Below, one piece after another: positions 1 to 8,672 of a stretch of DNA of 64,000 bases. A model generated the notes under the pieces. It worked only from the letters and a program-made list of their open reading frames with translations, was not told the DNA's origin and did no database searches. Position numbers and translations under genes: made by a program. How positions within the stretch are numbered: position 1 is the stretch's first letter; every line of letters starts with the position of its first letter. Origin of the DNA: Bacteroidota bacterium (GTDB lineage Bacteria > Bacteroidota > Bacteroidia > Bacteroidales > Prolixibacteraceae); assembly GCA_023251455.1 (NCBI GenBank), contig JAHEYT010000022.1, positions 1 to 64,000 of the forward strand. Direction: 5' to 3'.

Positions 1-530
1 TGAATAATGCTTATGAATTGGGCGATTTAAGAAAAGACTACTCTATGGCATCGTCATATGTCGATAACAAAACCGGGAAAACCATATCCATCAGACACGT
101 AAAAAAATACAGGGACGTGCCTTACCAGAGCGGCGATGCAAACATTGATTTTCCTGTAATCCGCTACGCCGATGTGTTGTTAATGTATGCTGAAGCTTTA
201 AATGAAAACGGCAAAACTTCGGAAGCCTGCTCGATGCTAAATAAAGTAAGGCGCAGGGGATTTGGTTATCAGTCAACCGAAACATCAGCTGTTGATATCA
301 GCACCGCAGACAAGGTCGTCTTTCGCGATAAAGTTTTGCAGGAAAGAAGAGTTGAGTTGGCTTTTGAAGGTCAGCGTTGGTTCGACCTAATCCGCACAGG
401 TCGTGCCGTGCAATTGATGAAATCAAAAGGATTTAAAATAAACGATACACAGTTAATTTGTCCGATTCCTCAAAAACAGGTCGACATCAACCCTGGAGTA
501 ATGGTGCAAAACACATATCGCATCGACTAA
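1..530 (+). CDS. SusD/RagB-family outer-membrane lipoprotein, C-terminal part
   Basis: The reading frame is open from the first bases of the window, so the gene starts upstream; the TTG at 18 listed in the ORF track is not a real start. The visible ~175 residues are the C-terminal part of a SusD/RagB protein: the helical stretch DVLLMYAEALNENG, the conserved VLQERRVELAFEGQRWFDLI segment and the terminal PIPQKQVDINPG. SusD proteins sit on the outer-membrane surface, bind glycans or other nutrients and work with a SusC-type TonB transporter, which would be expected just upstream, outside the window. The gene ends before a strong terminator. The family call is firm; the substrate cannot be read. 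Confidence 0.93.
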   Translation, partial: NNAYELGDLRKDYSMASSYVDNKTGKTISIRHVKKYRDVPYQSGDANIDFPVIRYADVLLMYAEALNENGKTSEACSMLNKVRRRGFGYQSTETSAVDISTADKVVFRDKVLQERRVELAFEGQRWFDLIRTGRAVQLMKSKGFKINDTQLICPIPQKQVDINPGVMVQNTYRID

Positions 531-561
531 AGCATCGCATAAGATCGCAGCAAATAATTTC

Positions 562-606
562 AACAAGGGAGAAGTAGGTCAATCTACTTCTCCTTTGTTA
601 TTTTTA
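562..606 (+). terminator. Rho-independent terminator after susD-like gene
   Basis: Inverted repeat GGGAGAAGTAG / CTACTTCTCCT extended outward by AACAA/TTGTT, short loop, followed by ATTTTTTAAA. It lies 30 bases after the susD stop and closes that transcription unit. Confidence 0.85.
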
Positions 607-758
607 AATAAGGAGCTTCACTTAAACAATTTCACTTTTCTTAATAAGCAATTGAACCGATTTATTAGGATTGCCATTGCAAATCCTTATTTTTGAATCG
701 TAATTCTAAACACTAAATCAACCCGACTCACCATGTGGGTTATTCTAAAAATCAAATC

Positions 759-1496
759 ATGAAGAGAAACATTTTAATGACTTTATCATTAGCCATTGTG
801 CTTTTGATAGCAATTCCCGGATTTTCACAGACCGTGAACAAGCTTTCGAAAAAAGAGCAAAAAGAAGGCTGGGTGCTGTTGTTTAACGGCAAAAATTTTG
901 ACGGCTGGAGACAATGTAACGGAACCGCCATGCCTGCAAACTGGGTGCTCGAAGAAGATGCCATGAAAGTATTTACCGGCGCGGGTAAAACCCCCGGACA
1001 AGGCGCAAATGGCGACATTCTTTTCCCAGGGAAAAAATTTAAAAACTTCGAACTTTCGATCGACTGGAAAGCCAGCAAAATGGCCAACTCAGGAATTTTC
1101 TACAATGTGCGCGAAGTTCCGGGCAAACCGATTTATTATGCCGCTCCTGAAATTCAGGTTCTCGACAATGTGGATGCTACCGACAATAAAATCGACAGCC
1201 ATCTGGCTGGCTCGTTATACGACATACTTCCTGCTGATCCAAAAACAGTTCATCCGGCAGGACAGTGGAACACCATCGTAATCAAGGTGAAAGATGGCCA
1301 GGTCACCCACACTCAAAACGGCGTGAAAGTAGTTTCGTATACTTTGTGGACTCCGGAATGGGATGCCATGGTTGCCAAAAGTAAATTCAAAGATTTTCCG
1401 GGCTGGACTGAAGGAATTTCAAAAGACGGTTATATTGGTCTTCAGGATCACGGATACCCGGTTTGGTTCCGCAACATCAAGATCCGCGAACTTTAA
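759..1496 (+). CDS. DUF1080 (3-keto-disaccharide hydrolase type) secreted protein
   Basis: Family PF06439 proteins have a concanavalin-like beta-sandwich and act on glycosides, several on 3-keto-glycosides. The N-terminus MKRNILMTLSLAIVLLIAIPGFSQ is a signal peptide, so the ATG at 759 is preferred over the GTG at 735 in the ORF track. The motif LFNGKNFDGWRQ and the later segments NSGIFYNVRE, APEIQVLDN and DGYIGLQDHG are characteristic. Length ~245 residues is normal. It is a single-gene unit between two terminators and next to a SusD gene, which suggests a role in carbohydrate use in the periplasm. The substrate is unknown. Confidence 0.9.
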   Translation: MKRNILMTLSLAIVLLIAIPGFSQTVNKLSKKEQKEGWVLLFNGKNFDGWRQCNGTAMPANWVLEEDAMKVFTGAGKTPGQGANGDILFPGKKFKNFELSIDWKASKMANSGIFYNVREVPGKPIYYAAPEIQVLDNVDATDNKIDSHLAGSLYDILPADPKTVHPAGQWNTIVIKVKDGQVTHTQNGVKVVSYTLWTPEWDAMVAKSKFKDFPGWTEGISKDGYIGLQDHGYPVWFRNIKIREL

Positions 1497-1544
1497 GACG
1501 TGTCTCAGCAAATTAAAACAGCTGGTTAATCAACAATATTTCAT

Positions 1545-1587
1545 AAAAAGGGAATGATCCGAAAGGGTTGTTCCCTTTTGTTTTTTA
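1545..1587 (+). terminator. Terminator after DUF1080 gene
   Basis: AAAAGGGAA / TTCCCTTTT stem separated by ~17 bases and followed by GTTTTTT. The remaining 214 bases up to the gene at 1802 hold no ORF and no clear repeat. Confidence 0.75.
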
Positions 1588-1801
1588 GAAGAAATTAGCA
1601 GTTTCTAATACCGGTATCAAGAAGCATGTTACCACCAAAGTCTTCGATCAGATAAATCGGGAGTATAACTTCTAACGTTATCGGCAACCCGGAATATGAG
1701 CTTGACATATTTTTAACTTTTTCTGGAATAATTCGTATTTAATCAGACAGTTATCAAATTGCTGGTTTTAATATTTACTTACACTTTAATACTAAAACCA
1801 T

Positions 1802-2371
1802 ATGATTTCAACAATGGTTTTAATTATCTCTTTGTTGTTAATGATCTTGATAACAGCAGTTGTTGGAAGGGCAATAATCAAGAAACAACAAATTATTGGT
1901 CGCCCCCCTATTCCTGCCGTATTTTTCTTACTCGCAAAAACTCTTGTACTCGTAAACCTCACATTTCTACTCTTGAAAGGACTAAATATTTATGTCAATA
2001 GACTCTTTGTTCCCAATGAATTCATCGACATCATTGCTTTATCCTTTCTAATCGCCGGAACTGTGATATTATTTCTCTCTACAATAAAGCTGAATAAAGA
2101 TCTGGTATTCGGTTTATCTTCTTCTGAAACTCACCGACTACAAACAAATGGTATTTATTCGGTAAGTCGGCATCCATTCTATTTAGGATTTATATTCATC
2201 CTGTTTTCGTCATGCCTTTTCAATCCTCATTATTTAAATATACTGGCATTCATTGGTGCTTGGATCATACACCATTTTATAATGATTAAGGAAGAGCAAT
2301 TCCTTAGTTTTCAATATGGCGAAGAGTACAGACAATACAAAAAAAGAGTGAACAGATACCTTACTTTTTAA
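1802..2371 (+). CDS. Isoprenylcysteine carboxyl methyltransferase-like membrane protein
   Basis: A 189-residue protein with about five hydrophobic segments. The C-terminal half carries the pattern typical of the ICMT/phospholipid methyltransferase/NnrU-like superfamily: TNGIYSVSRHPFYLGFI, then a hydrophobic helix, then KEEQFLSFQYGEEYRQYKKRV, where the E-x-x-L and YxxYxxxV part contacts S-adenosylmethionine in known members. In bacteria such enzymes methylate lipids or small molecules at the membrane; the substrate here cannot be told. The next gene starts 11 bases downstream, so the two are probably co-transcribed. Confidence 0.8.
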   Translation: MISTMVLIISLLLMILITAVVGRAIIKKQQIIGRPPIPAVFFLLAKTLVLVNLTFLLLKGLNIYVNRLFVPNEFIDIIALSFLIAGTVILFLSTIKLNKDLVFGLSSSETHRLQTNGIYSVSRHPFYLGFIFILFSSCLFNPHYLNILAFIGAWIIHHFIMIKEEQFLSFQYGEEYRQYKKRVNRYLTF

Positions 2372-2382
2372 AAGCCCCAGCC

Positions 2383-3129
2383 ATGAAAGTACTAATCGTT
2401 TATGCACATCCAAATCCGATGTCATTCACAAAAGCAATCCTTGATAACTTTGTTAAAGGGCTCAGGGAAGCCGGACATCAGTATGAAATTCTCGATTTGT
2501 ACAAGGAAAAGTTCAATCCTGTATTTCAGGATATAGATTTTTCATTTTTTGTTGATCAGGATATACCCAAAGATATTTTTCAGCAGATGAACCTGAGAGC
2601 CATGATTGTTACTCTGGCAGGCGGTCCAATAAAGCGGATGATGGCAAAATGGTATATCAGAAATAAGACCGATGATGAACTAATAAAACTGATCAACTCA
2701 CAAAAGCCAAAAGATGTTTTGTTACATCAAAAGAAGGTAGCCGGGGCCGATGTTCTTGTGTTTATTACGCAGGTTTTCTGGATGCACTTCCCTGCAATGG
2801 TCAAAGGTTGGATGGAAAGAGTTTTAACCTATGGATTCGCCTACAAATTGAATGAGAAGGGTTGGAGTGGAGACCCTGATGGACGGATACCATTACTTAA
2901 AATAAAAAAAGCTGTGATCATGCATCCTACATTCTTTAATGAAAAAGTATACCTTGAAAAAGGATTTAAAGCTGCTATGGAAAAAACAATTGATGACTGG
3001 AGCCTGAAATATCCAGGCATCGAAAATGTTGACCATATTTATTTTCATTCAATTTTATCAGTAAGTCCGGAGACAAGGAAAAAATATCTTGAAATCGCTT
3101 ATTTAAAAGGAAAAGAATTGAAATATTAA
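2383..3129 (+). CDS. Flavodoxin-fold NAD(P)H quinone oxidoreductase
   Basis: The N-terminus MKVLIVYAHPNPMSFT is the phosphate-binding loop of the Flavodoxin_2 family (MdaB/KefF/NQO1 type). The central FITQVFWMHFPAMVKGWMERVLTYGFAY segment is the usual FMN/quinone-site region. Such soluble enzymes reduce quinones or related acceptors by two electrons with NAD(P)H and protect against redox stress. At 248 residues it is slightly longer than the ~200-residue core because of an insertion around residues 60-110. It follows the methyltransferase-like gene by 11 bases. Confidence 0.85.
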   Translation: MKVLIVYAHPNPMSFTKAILDNFVKGLREAGHQYEILDLYKEKFNPVFQDIDFSFFVDQDIPKDIFQQMNLRAMIVTLAGGPIKRMMAKWYIRNKTDDELIKLINSQKPKDVLLHQKKVAGADVLVFITQVFWMHFPAMVKGWMERVLTYGFAYKLNEKGWSGDPDGRIPLLKIKKAVIMHPTFFNEKVYLEKGFKAAMEKTIDDWSLKYPGIENVDHIYFHSILSVSPETRKKYLEIAYLKGKELKY

Positions 3130-3251
3130 TATAATGGGCTACAGCTTACATGCGGTAATTTGAATTTGAATACATTCCTAAACAACACAACTTTTTGAAG
3201 GTTATCTTCCGCGATCCGCCTCTGCGTAAAATTTCTAAAGCAAATCTCCAG

Positions 3252-3806
3252 TTAAAACCCCAACTCATCGCTGATTTCCTGCATAGCTGTTAAAGCCAGT
3301 TCTGCAAAATCGTTGATGGGGATTCCAATTAGCTCACATTCCAGAATATTTTCGCGTTTCACCGAAGCTGCAAACGCCTTTTCCTTCATGCGTTTGGTGA
3401 TGGATTTGGTTTTAACCGATGCCAGTTTTCGGTCGGGGTAAACCATTGCGGTTGCCATGATAAGTCCGGTGATGGTTTCGCCAGCCGCCAGCGCGTGTTG
3501 AAAAACGGTTGTCCGCTCTTTACCGGTAGCCATTTCGTTGTGCATCACAATGGCGTCGATGGCTTCCGCCGAAAGTAAACCATCGAGCATACCGGCAGCG
3601 TACGGGCCATGTTTGTACGGATCGGCATTGGTAATTTCAACGTCGATGTCGTGCAGCAATCCGGCTATCCCCCACTCTTCCTGATCTTTGTCCAGTTTTT
3701 GGGCAATGGCGCGCAGAACAGCCTCGCTGGCAACACAATGTTTGATCATGTTAGTATTTTGAATGTGCTGATTCAAAAGTTTATACGCATTTTCACGTGA
3801 AATCAT
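3252..3806 (-). CDS. HD-domain hydrolase
   Basis: The ORF track extends to 4001, but the part before residue 66 is an antisense reading of the CYTH gene. The ATG at 3806 gives MISRENAYKLLNQHI and a 184-residue protein. The HD motif is visible as H (residue ~23), LLHDID (~50) and a later MHNE histidine, followed by an aspartate-containing helical tail. HD-superfamily proteins are metal-dependent phosphohydrolases acting on nucleotides or similar phosphoesters; no substrate can be assigned. It is transcribed divergently from the CYTH gene with about 50 bases between the starts. Confidence 0.82.
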   Translation of the reverse strand: MISRENAYKLLNQHIQNTNMIKHCVASEAVLRAIAQKLDKDQEEWGIAGLLHDIDVEITNADPYKHGPYAAGMLDGLLSAEAIDAIVMHNEMATGKERTTVFQHALAAGETITGLIMATAMVYPDRKLASVKTKSITKRMKEKAFAASVKRENILECELIGIPINDFAELALTAMQEISDELGF

Positions 3807-3859
3807 CGCAGTAGTTTTAATTTTGCTGCTGCAAATTAGCAAAAACAAACCGAAACCAG

Positions 3860-4369
3860 ATGCCTCTCGAAATTGAACGTAAATTTTTGGTCGACACACG
3901 GAAATGGAACCCAACAGTAGAGGGAACCCGATTGGTACAGGCTTACCTGAGCATTGACCCGAACCCAACTGTGCGAGTACGTATTGCCGGAGAGAAGGCA
4001 TTTTTAACTATCAAAGGCCGCACAAAGACCATTTCGCGTCCGGAGTTTGAATACGAGATACCGGTTAACGAAGCTCAGGAGATGATGATGCTGGCCATTT
4101 CGAATCCGGTTGAAAAAATACGTTACGAAATAATGCACGAAGGTTTTCTTTGGGAAGTTGATATTTTTTCAGGAAAAAATGAAGGACTGGTTATTGCCGA
4201 ACTCGAACTTGAATCAGAAGATCAGCTATTTCCGCGACCCGACTGGCTTTTAACCGAAGTTTCGGGCGACAGGCGATACTATAATTCCTACCTTTCGGAG
4301 CACCCTTTTCAGGAATGGACAGACCAGGATGGCCTGATTTTTGAAACGCCAGACAACAAGTTGAAGTAA
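3860..4369 (+). CDS. CYTH-domain phosphohydrolase/cyclase family protein
   Basis: MPLEIERKFLV contains the ExExK signature at the N-terminus that defines the CYTH (CyaB/thiamine triphosphatase) superfamily; it is followed by the basic and acidic strands of the triphosphate tunnel (TVRVRIAGEKAFLTIKGRT, FEYEIP, EVDIFSG, ELELES). Members hydrolyse inorganic tripolyphosphate, ThTP or other triphosphates. Length 169 is normal for the single-domain bacterial form. Divergent with an HD hydrolase, also a phosphohydrolase, which may hint at linked nucleotide/polyphosphate metabolism; this link is only inferred. Confidence 0.9.
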   Translation: MPLEIERKFLVDTRKWNPTVEGTRLVQAYLSIDPNPTVRVRIAGEKAFLTIKGRTKTISRPEFEYEIPVNEAQEMMMLAISNPVEKIRYEIMHEGFLWEVDIFSGKNEGLVIAELELESEDQLFPRPDWLLTEVSGDRRYYNSYLSEHPFQEWTDQDGLIFETPDNKLK

Positions 4370-4405
4370 AAAACGTTTTTTAGATAGCCAATTAACCGAA
4401 TAGAT

Positions 4406-6397
4406 ATGCAGCTTAAAAAACTTTGTGCAGGATTTATCATCCTGATCAGTGTTTCCTTATTCGCAGCGACCAATCCCGTCGACAAAAAGAAAGAAATTAT
4501 ACTCAGCAAAGCAGATTCCATCAAGTTGGGGATCGATTTTCTGAAAAAGCACATCCAACCGAATACGGCCTGGCAATCGGAGAATCCTGAAATATTACGC
4601 ACTGTAAACGGACTGATCCATTTTGCGGAAGACGAACGCATCGACACCATCCTGGTAAAACTTCAGAAATTCCAGAATAATAGCGACTTAAGGTACATCA
4701 GCCGTTCACCCGAAAATGTAAGCGATTCATTACAGGTTCAAGGCTATCAGGATTATCGTACAATTTTGGAGAAAATGAAGCAACTCGACCGAGCCATCTG
4801 GAATGGAGTGGATATGAAAACAATTCCGCTGCCGGAAAACCTGACTGCCGATCCGGATAATAAAATTCAACTCATTGCTGAGGGAGACGAAGAGGCGATC
4901 ATTCGGAGAACCCGAATTATTTTACCCGATAGTTTGAAGAATGTGTTTGCTGTTCAGGATTCGCTTGGAAAGGCCGCAAACGATTTCAACAAAATTAAAA
5001 ATCGCCAGAAAGCGCGCAGTTTCCTGCTTGAAGCTGCCCGTCAACGGTTCAATACCCAAATCGAAAAAATGAATCTCGATTCGACCATCACAGCCTACCG
5101 GAAATATGCAGTACGAGTATTCTCCGACTCGCTGCAAACCCAACTAAGCGATTCGTTAAAACTTCGAAACCAGCAAATTCTGGCTCATTACAACGATTCA
5201 ATTGTTCGGTCGGTTAACGATTCGATCAATGTATTTGTACAAACCTTGCAGCGATACGCTCAAAACGATTCTATTCCGGTTTATATACAAAGCTTATCCG
5301 GAAAGCCTTCGCAGCTTTGGCTCCGGAATAACCAACGTGCAATCAACCGAATGTATATCAAAAACATACAGAACGACTCCATTGGAATCCAGCTGATGAA
5401 CATCGACAAACAAACCATCGGGATTGCCATTGAGGACAACATTACTTTTACCCGGATAGCGCAGAAACAACACCGCGATTTTGTGTTTCAAAAGTTTACT
5501 CCCAATCAGAAACTAACCAAAATCCAAAAGAAATACGATATTGTTGCGCCCTGGGATTTGGGAGGAAACGGAACTTTAGGGTTTACCCAAATGTATCTCA
5601 GCAATTGGAAAGCCGGGGGAAGAAGCGCACTTTCGTTCCTGAGCGTATTGAAGGGATATGCCAATTATTCAAGCGACAGTAAACTAAAATGGGAAAATAG
5701 CGGTGAAATCCGGAATGGTTGGGTCAGACAAGGTGGCGATATTGACCAGACACAGAAAAATGACGATAAATTGGAACTGATTTCGCGCTTGGGTGTAAAT
5801 GCATTTAAGAATTGGTATTACAGTGCTGAAATTGATTTTAAAACACAGTTTTTTAATGGGTACAATTATCCCAATGATTCTGTTCCGATTTCAACTTATA
5901 TGTCGCCCGCCACAACCTTTATCAAACTTGGACTCGACTATAAACCGAACAAGAATTTTTCTTTATTTCTGTCGCCAATCACGGCAAAGTACGTTTTTGT
6001 GCGCGATACTGCATTGATAGACCAAACCAAATACGGGGTTTCAGCCACCAGCCGAAGTTTCTGGGAACCTGGGCTCAACGTTGATCTCCGTTACAAAATA
6101 GATTTTACCCCGCGAATCAGTTATGAAACCAAGTATAAAATGTTCCTGAATTACCAGCAGCCATTTAAAAAAGTTGACATAAACTGGGAAAATACGATAG
6201 TCGCCCAGCTCACCAACCGGATTAGTATGACATTTATGCTGTACATGCTTTACGATGACAATGTGACCTTTCCGACCGGAAAATTTGCAACCGACGGTAC
6301 TGAAATATATAAGGCCAAATGGCAAACAAAAGAGCTGACCACTGTTGGCTTCTCTTACAAAATTAACAAGCACATTTATCAGCGAAAAAAGATTTAA
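4406..6397 (+). CDS. DUF3078 outer-membrane protein with long N-terminal region
   Basis: A signal peptide (MQLKKLCAGFIILISVSLFAAT) is followed by ~330 residues rich in helices and repeated DS(I/L) segments and then by a ~280-residue C-terminal domain matching DUF3078 (WDLGGNGTLGFTQMYLSNWKAGG, ELISRLGVNAFKNWYYSAEIDFKTQ). That domain alternates aromatic and polar residues as in an outer-membrane beta-barrel and ends in a beta strand, VGFSYKINKHIYQR. The long N-terminal part is more than the domain alone needs and may be periplasmic. Function unknown; the gene stands alone, 36 bases after the CYTH gene. Confidence 0.8.
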   Translation: MQLKKLCAGFIILISVSLFAATNPVDKKKEIILSKADSIKLGIDFLKKHIQPNTAWQSENPEILRTVNGLIHFAEDERIDTILVKLQKFQNNSDLRYISRSPENVSDSLQVQGYQDYRTILEKMKQLDRAIWNGVDMKTIPLPENLTADPDNKIQLIAEGDEEAIIRRTRIILPDSLKNVFAVQDSLGKAANDFNKIKNRQKARSFLLEAARQRFNTQIEKMNLDSTITAYRKYAVRVFSDSLQTQLSDSLKLRNQQILAHYNDSIVRSVNDSINVFVQTLQRYAQNDSIPVYIQSLSGKPSQLWLRNNQRAINRMYIKNIQNDSIGIQLMNIDKQTIGIAIEDNITFTRIAQKQHRDFVFQKFTPNQKLTKIQKKYDIVAPWDLGGNGTLGFTQMYLSNWKAGGRSALSFLSVLKGYANYSSDSKLKWENSGEIRNGWVRQGGDIDQTQKNDDKLELISRLGVNAFKNWYYSAEIDFKTQFFNGYNYPNDSVPISTYMSPATTFIKLGLDYKPNKNFSLFLSPITAKYVFVRDTALIDQTKYGVSATSRSFWEPGLNVDLRYKIDFTPRISYETKYKMFLNYQQPFKKVDINWENTIVAQLTNRISMTFMLYMLYDDNVTFPTGKFATDGTEIYKAKWQTKELTTVGFSYKINKHIYQRKKI

Positions 6398-6454
6398 GGA
6401 AAAGACGGAAGACTGGAGGCCGGAGCACCGCTCCCTGAGCAGCGGGTTTCCTGA

Positions 6455-6502
6455 GAGTTCGACTGAGCTCACACCGAAGTCAGCGAAGCGTGTCGAAGGA
6501 AG
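6455..6502. repeat. Dispersed TTCGAC/GTCGAAG intergenic repeat, copy 1
   Basis: GTTCGACTGAGCTCACACCG and GCGAAGCGTGTCGAAGG form imperfect arms of a TTCGAC...GTCGAA element just after the DUF3078 gene. The same core recurs at 7595 and 17519, in each case between genes. Confidence 0.5.
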
Positions 6503-6615
6503 CATCCATCTGGCAGGCCGTAATCAAATGTACAACGCGGAATCTCATAAATTAACCTATATTTGGATGCTGTACCTTTAATCCCAAAAATCATCATTAA
6601 AAAAAAACGACAAAA

Positions 6616-7002
6616 ATGAAAACATATAAAAAATACTTCAAGATAACTGCCGAACCCGCCGATGTTTACAATGCACTGACAAACAAAGTGATGATTGAAA
6701 TCTGGACAGGGGAAGATGCAGTGATGGAACCAGTTGCCGGAACCGAATTCTCGATGTGGGAAGAAAGCATTTGCGGATTGAACCTCGAATTTGAACAGGA
6801 TAAAAAAATCGTTCAGGAATGGTTTTTTGGTGAAGAAGATGAGGATAAAAAATCGATTGTAACCATCAAATTACACCCTGATAAAGGCGGCACCAGCATG
6901 GAAGTGGTGCAAACCAATATTCCTGACGAAGCTTACCGAAACATTTCTGAAGGCTGGGAAGAAGACTATTTCAACGGGCTGAACGAGCTGTTTAAGCAGT
7001 AA
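6616..7002 (+). CDS. SRPBCC (AHSA1-like) domain protein
   Basis: A 128-residue single-domain protein of the START/AHSA1-like superfamily: KKYFKITAEPADVYNALTNKVMIEIWTGEDAVMEPVAG at the N-terminus, the strand GLNLEFEQDKKIVQEWFFG, and the C-terminal helix SEGWEEDYFNGLNELF. Such domains form a helix-grip fold that binds hydrophobic ligands or, in eukaryotic Aha1, Hsp90. The ligand is unknown. A long inverted repeat follows the stop codon. Confidence 0.82.
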   Translation: MKTYKKYFKITAEPADVYNALTNKVMIEIWTGEDAVMEPVAGTEFSMWEESICGLNLEFEQDKKIVQEWFFGEEDEDKKSIVTIKLHPDKGGTSMEVVQTNIPDEAYRNISEGWEEDYFNGLNELFKQ

Positions 7003-7004
7003 GA

Positions 7005-7094
7005 AAATAAGGAAAAGTCATTAGTCATTCGGAAAGCTGGTTTTCAATGTCTTCTTTCCCAATGACTAATTGACTAATAACTATTTCCTTATTT
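7005..7094. repeat. Long intergenic inverted repeat (AGTCATTAG family), convergent terminator
   Basis: Arms AAATAAGGAAA-GTCATTAGTCATT and AATGACTAATTGAC...TTTCCTTATTT face each other between the convergent genes at 6616 and 7089. The inner GTCATTAGTCATT/AATGACTAAT sequence recurs at 16713-16770 and 47198-47253. It probably terminates transcription from both sides. Confidence 0.6.
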
Positions 7095-7535
7095 GTTTGA
7101 AAGCCCCTCATTGCCGGTATCGGCAATATATTTCCAGCGACCGTTTTTATCTTTCTTCCAGACAGTCATGTAAGTACCACGTGAAGTATCTTTTTGTGCG
7201 ACAAATGTCCAGAAACCATAGGTATAACCCAGCTCGCCGCTTGTAGCAATTATTGCTTTAGCCGGTCGCCAGGTCAGGACAACACCACTGTCGCTCTTGC
7301 CTTCATAACTTTTGATCAGGCTCAGTTTCCCAACAATAGGCATCTGTTTGGGTTTCAGCAAAACTACGCTATCGTCAGCAAATTCGATGAATGACTTTTG
7401 AATGCCATGCTTGACTGAATAATCAGAAAAAGCAATATCGGCATCTTTCAAAACCTGAGGATCGGCTACGGATTTCTTTTCAGAACAGGAAAACAAAACC
7501 CAAATGATCAGTAGTAGAAGTATTGATGTCTTCAT
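7089..7535 (-). CDS. Lipoprotein with NTF2-like (DUF4440-type) domain
   Basis: The N-terminus MKTSILLLLIIWVLFSCSEKK has a hydrophobic stretch ending in a lipobox-like LFSC, so the mature protein is probably lipid-anchored. The rest fits a cystatin/NTF2-like fold: a helical start DADIAFSDYSVKHGIQKSFIEF, ADDSVVLL, and late strands ELGYTYGFWTF and YMTVWKKDKNGRWKYIADTG. DUF4440-type domains are found in dehydratases, isomerases and carrier proteins. Nothing shows a specific activity here. Confidence 0.75.
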   Translation of the reverse strand: MKTSILLLLIIWVLFSCSEKKSVADPQVLKDADIAFSDYSVKHGIQKSFIEFADDSVVLLKPKQMPIVGKLSLIKSYEGKSDSGVVLTWRPAKAIIATSGELGYTYGFWTFVAQKDTSRGTYMTVWKKDKNGRWKYIADTGNEGLSNK

Positions 7536-7594
7536 AACCTGAATAAATATTAAAATCGAACAAGAAATAAGAATGTCTCAAATCTGCGTTAAAT

Positions 7595-7618
7595 CGATGG
7601 CTGAGCTTGTCGAAGCCG
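7595..7618. repeat. Dispersed TTCGAC/GTCGAAG repeat, copy 2 (half element)
   Basis: GATGGCTGAGCTTGTCGAAGCCGG lies between the lipoprotein gene and the DMT transporter. It shares GTCGAAG and the following CCGG with the copy near 17540. Confidence 0.45.
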
Positions 7619-7621
7619 GAA

Positions 7622-8524
7622 CTATTTCGATCCCAGCGAAATTAATAAAATACCGATTAATATTCCGGCAAGATAGACAGCTTTCCGGGGAATATTTTTC
7701 TCTTTGAAAACAAGTGCTCCTACTGCAAATGAAATAACCACTCCCCCACGCCTCAGTGCTGATACAATGGAGATCATCGATTCGGGGTGACTCAACGAAT
7801 TAAAGTACAAGTAATCGGCGAGCACCAGAAAGACACCAATCAGCGGAATTGACCACCGCCAGTGAAACGAAGTCCGTTCTCCTTTGGGTAACCGCCAACG
7901 ATTGACTGCCAGGACAGGCAATAATATGGCCACCTGGTAAAACGAAAACCATGCCTGCACCGCCATCCGGTCGATTCGGCGCATCAGGAATTTATCGTAC
8001 AAACCGCTGGCTGCTCCCAAAAACGTTCCGGCCATAATGAAGAAAACCCATTTATTCGTCGAGAAGTGTATGCCTTCTGACTTTCCGGTAGTGGAAAGCA
8101 TATAGAAAAACAGCAAAGTGATAATTACCCCAACCCACTGGAAGGGATTGAGGTGTTCGCTGAAAATCACAATGGCGCCCAGCAAGGTCCAGATTGGACC
8201 GGTGGCACGGATTGGGGCAACAATGGTGATCGGAAGATTTTTGACCGCATAAAATGCCAGAATCCAGCTTGAAACCACCAACATCGATTTCAGGAAAATG
8301 AACCCGTGTTGTTCTAAGGTGATTTCAGGAACAAAAAGCTGAATGGTTTTGAAGAATTCGGGATAAATATTTGAACCAACAGTAATTGGCAAAAAGATGA
8401 TTGAACTGGTTAACGTGGAAATGAAAAGTACCGGTATCACCGCATTTTTATGAACCGAGAGCTTTTTAAAAACTTCATAAATTCCCAATAAAACGGCAGA
8501 TGCCAAGGCTAAAATTACCCACAT
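7622..8524 (-). CDS. EamA/DMT-family transporter
   Basis: A 300-residue, very hydrophobic protein with about ten transmembrane helices in two homologous halves, as in EamA-type drug/metabolite transporters. The first half opens MWVILALASAVLLGIYEVFKKLSV; the second half has GAASGLYDKFLMRRID and ends with VFKEKNIPRKAVYLAGILIGILLIS, a typical DMT terminal helix. It acts in the inner membrane, probably exporting a small metabolite that cannot be identified. It lies upstream of another DMT gene in genome order, but on the same strand and downstream in transcription, separated by ~150 bases. Confidence 0.85.
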   Translation of the reverse strand: MWVILALASAVLLGIYEVFKKLSVHKNAVIPVLFISTLTSSIIFLPITVGSNIYPEFFKTIQLFVPEITLEQHGFIFLKSMLVVSSWILAFYAVKNLPITIVAPIRATGPIWTLLGAIVIFSEHLNPFQWVGVIITLLFFYMLSTTGKSEGIHFSTNKWVFFIMAGTFLGAASGLYDKFLMRRIDRMAVQAWFSFYQVAILLPVLAVNRWRLPKGERTSFHWRWSIPLIGVFLVLADYLYFNSLSHPESMISIVSALRRGGVVISFAVGALVFKEKNIPRKAVYLAGILIGILLISLGSK

Positions 8525-8540
8525 ATTTTCGCTATGCTAG

Positions 8541-8560
8541 AGACACAATGCATTGCGTCT
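8541..8560. repeat. Near-perfect 20-base palindrome between DMT genes
   Basis: AGACACAATGCATTGCGTCT is a palindrome with one mismatched pair. It sits between two minus-strand genes without a following T-run, and so resembles a dispersed repeat rather than a terminator. Confidence 0.45.
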
Positions 8561-8672
8561 GTACATTTTTCATTTCCGACAGCAAAACTAGAAAGACTTG
8601 AAGACCAACCGATCGATTGACCTTCAGGAGAAGTATTTGTTTATTGAAACTTAATGTTATCCGATAAATTCC

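Noticed and set aside
1588-1801. A broken gene between the DUF1080 and methyltransferase-like genes
   Set aside because: All frames are interrupted and no residues resemble a known family.
3807-4001. N-terminal extension of the HD-domain ORF
   Set aside because: It runs antisense through the CYTH gene start; the ATG at 3806 gives a normal HD protein.
4922-6017. Several 60-75 residue ORFs inside the DUF3078 gene on both strands
   Set aside because: They overlap a long, well supported coding frame, lack recognisable domains and look like shadow reading frames.
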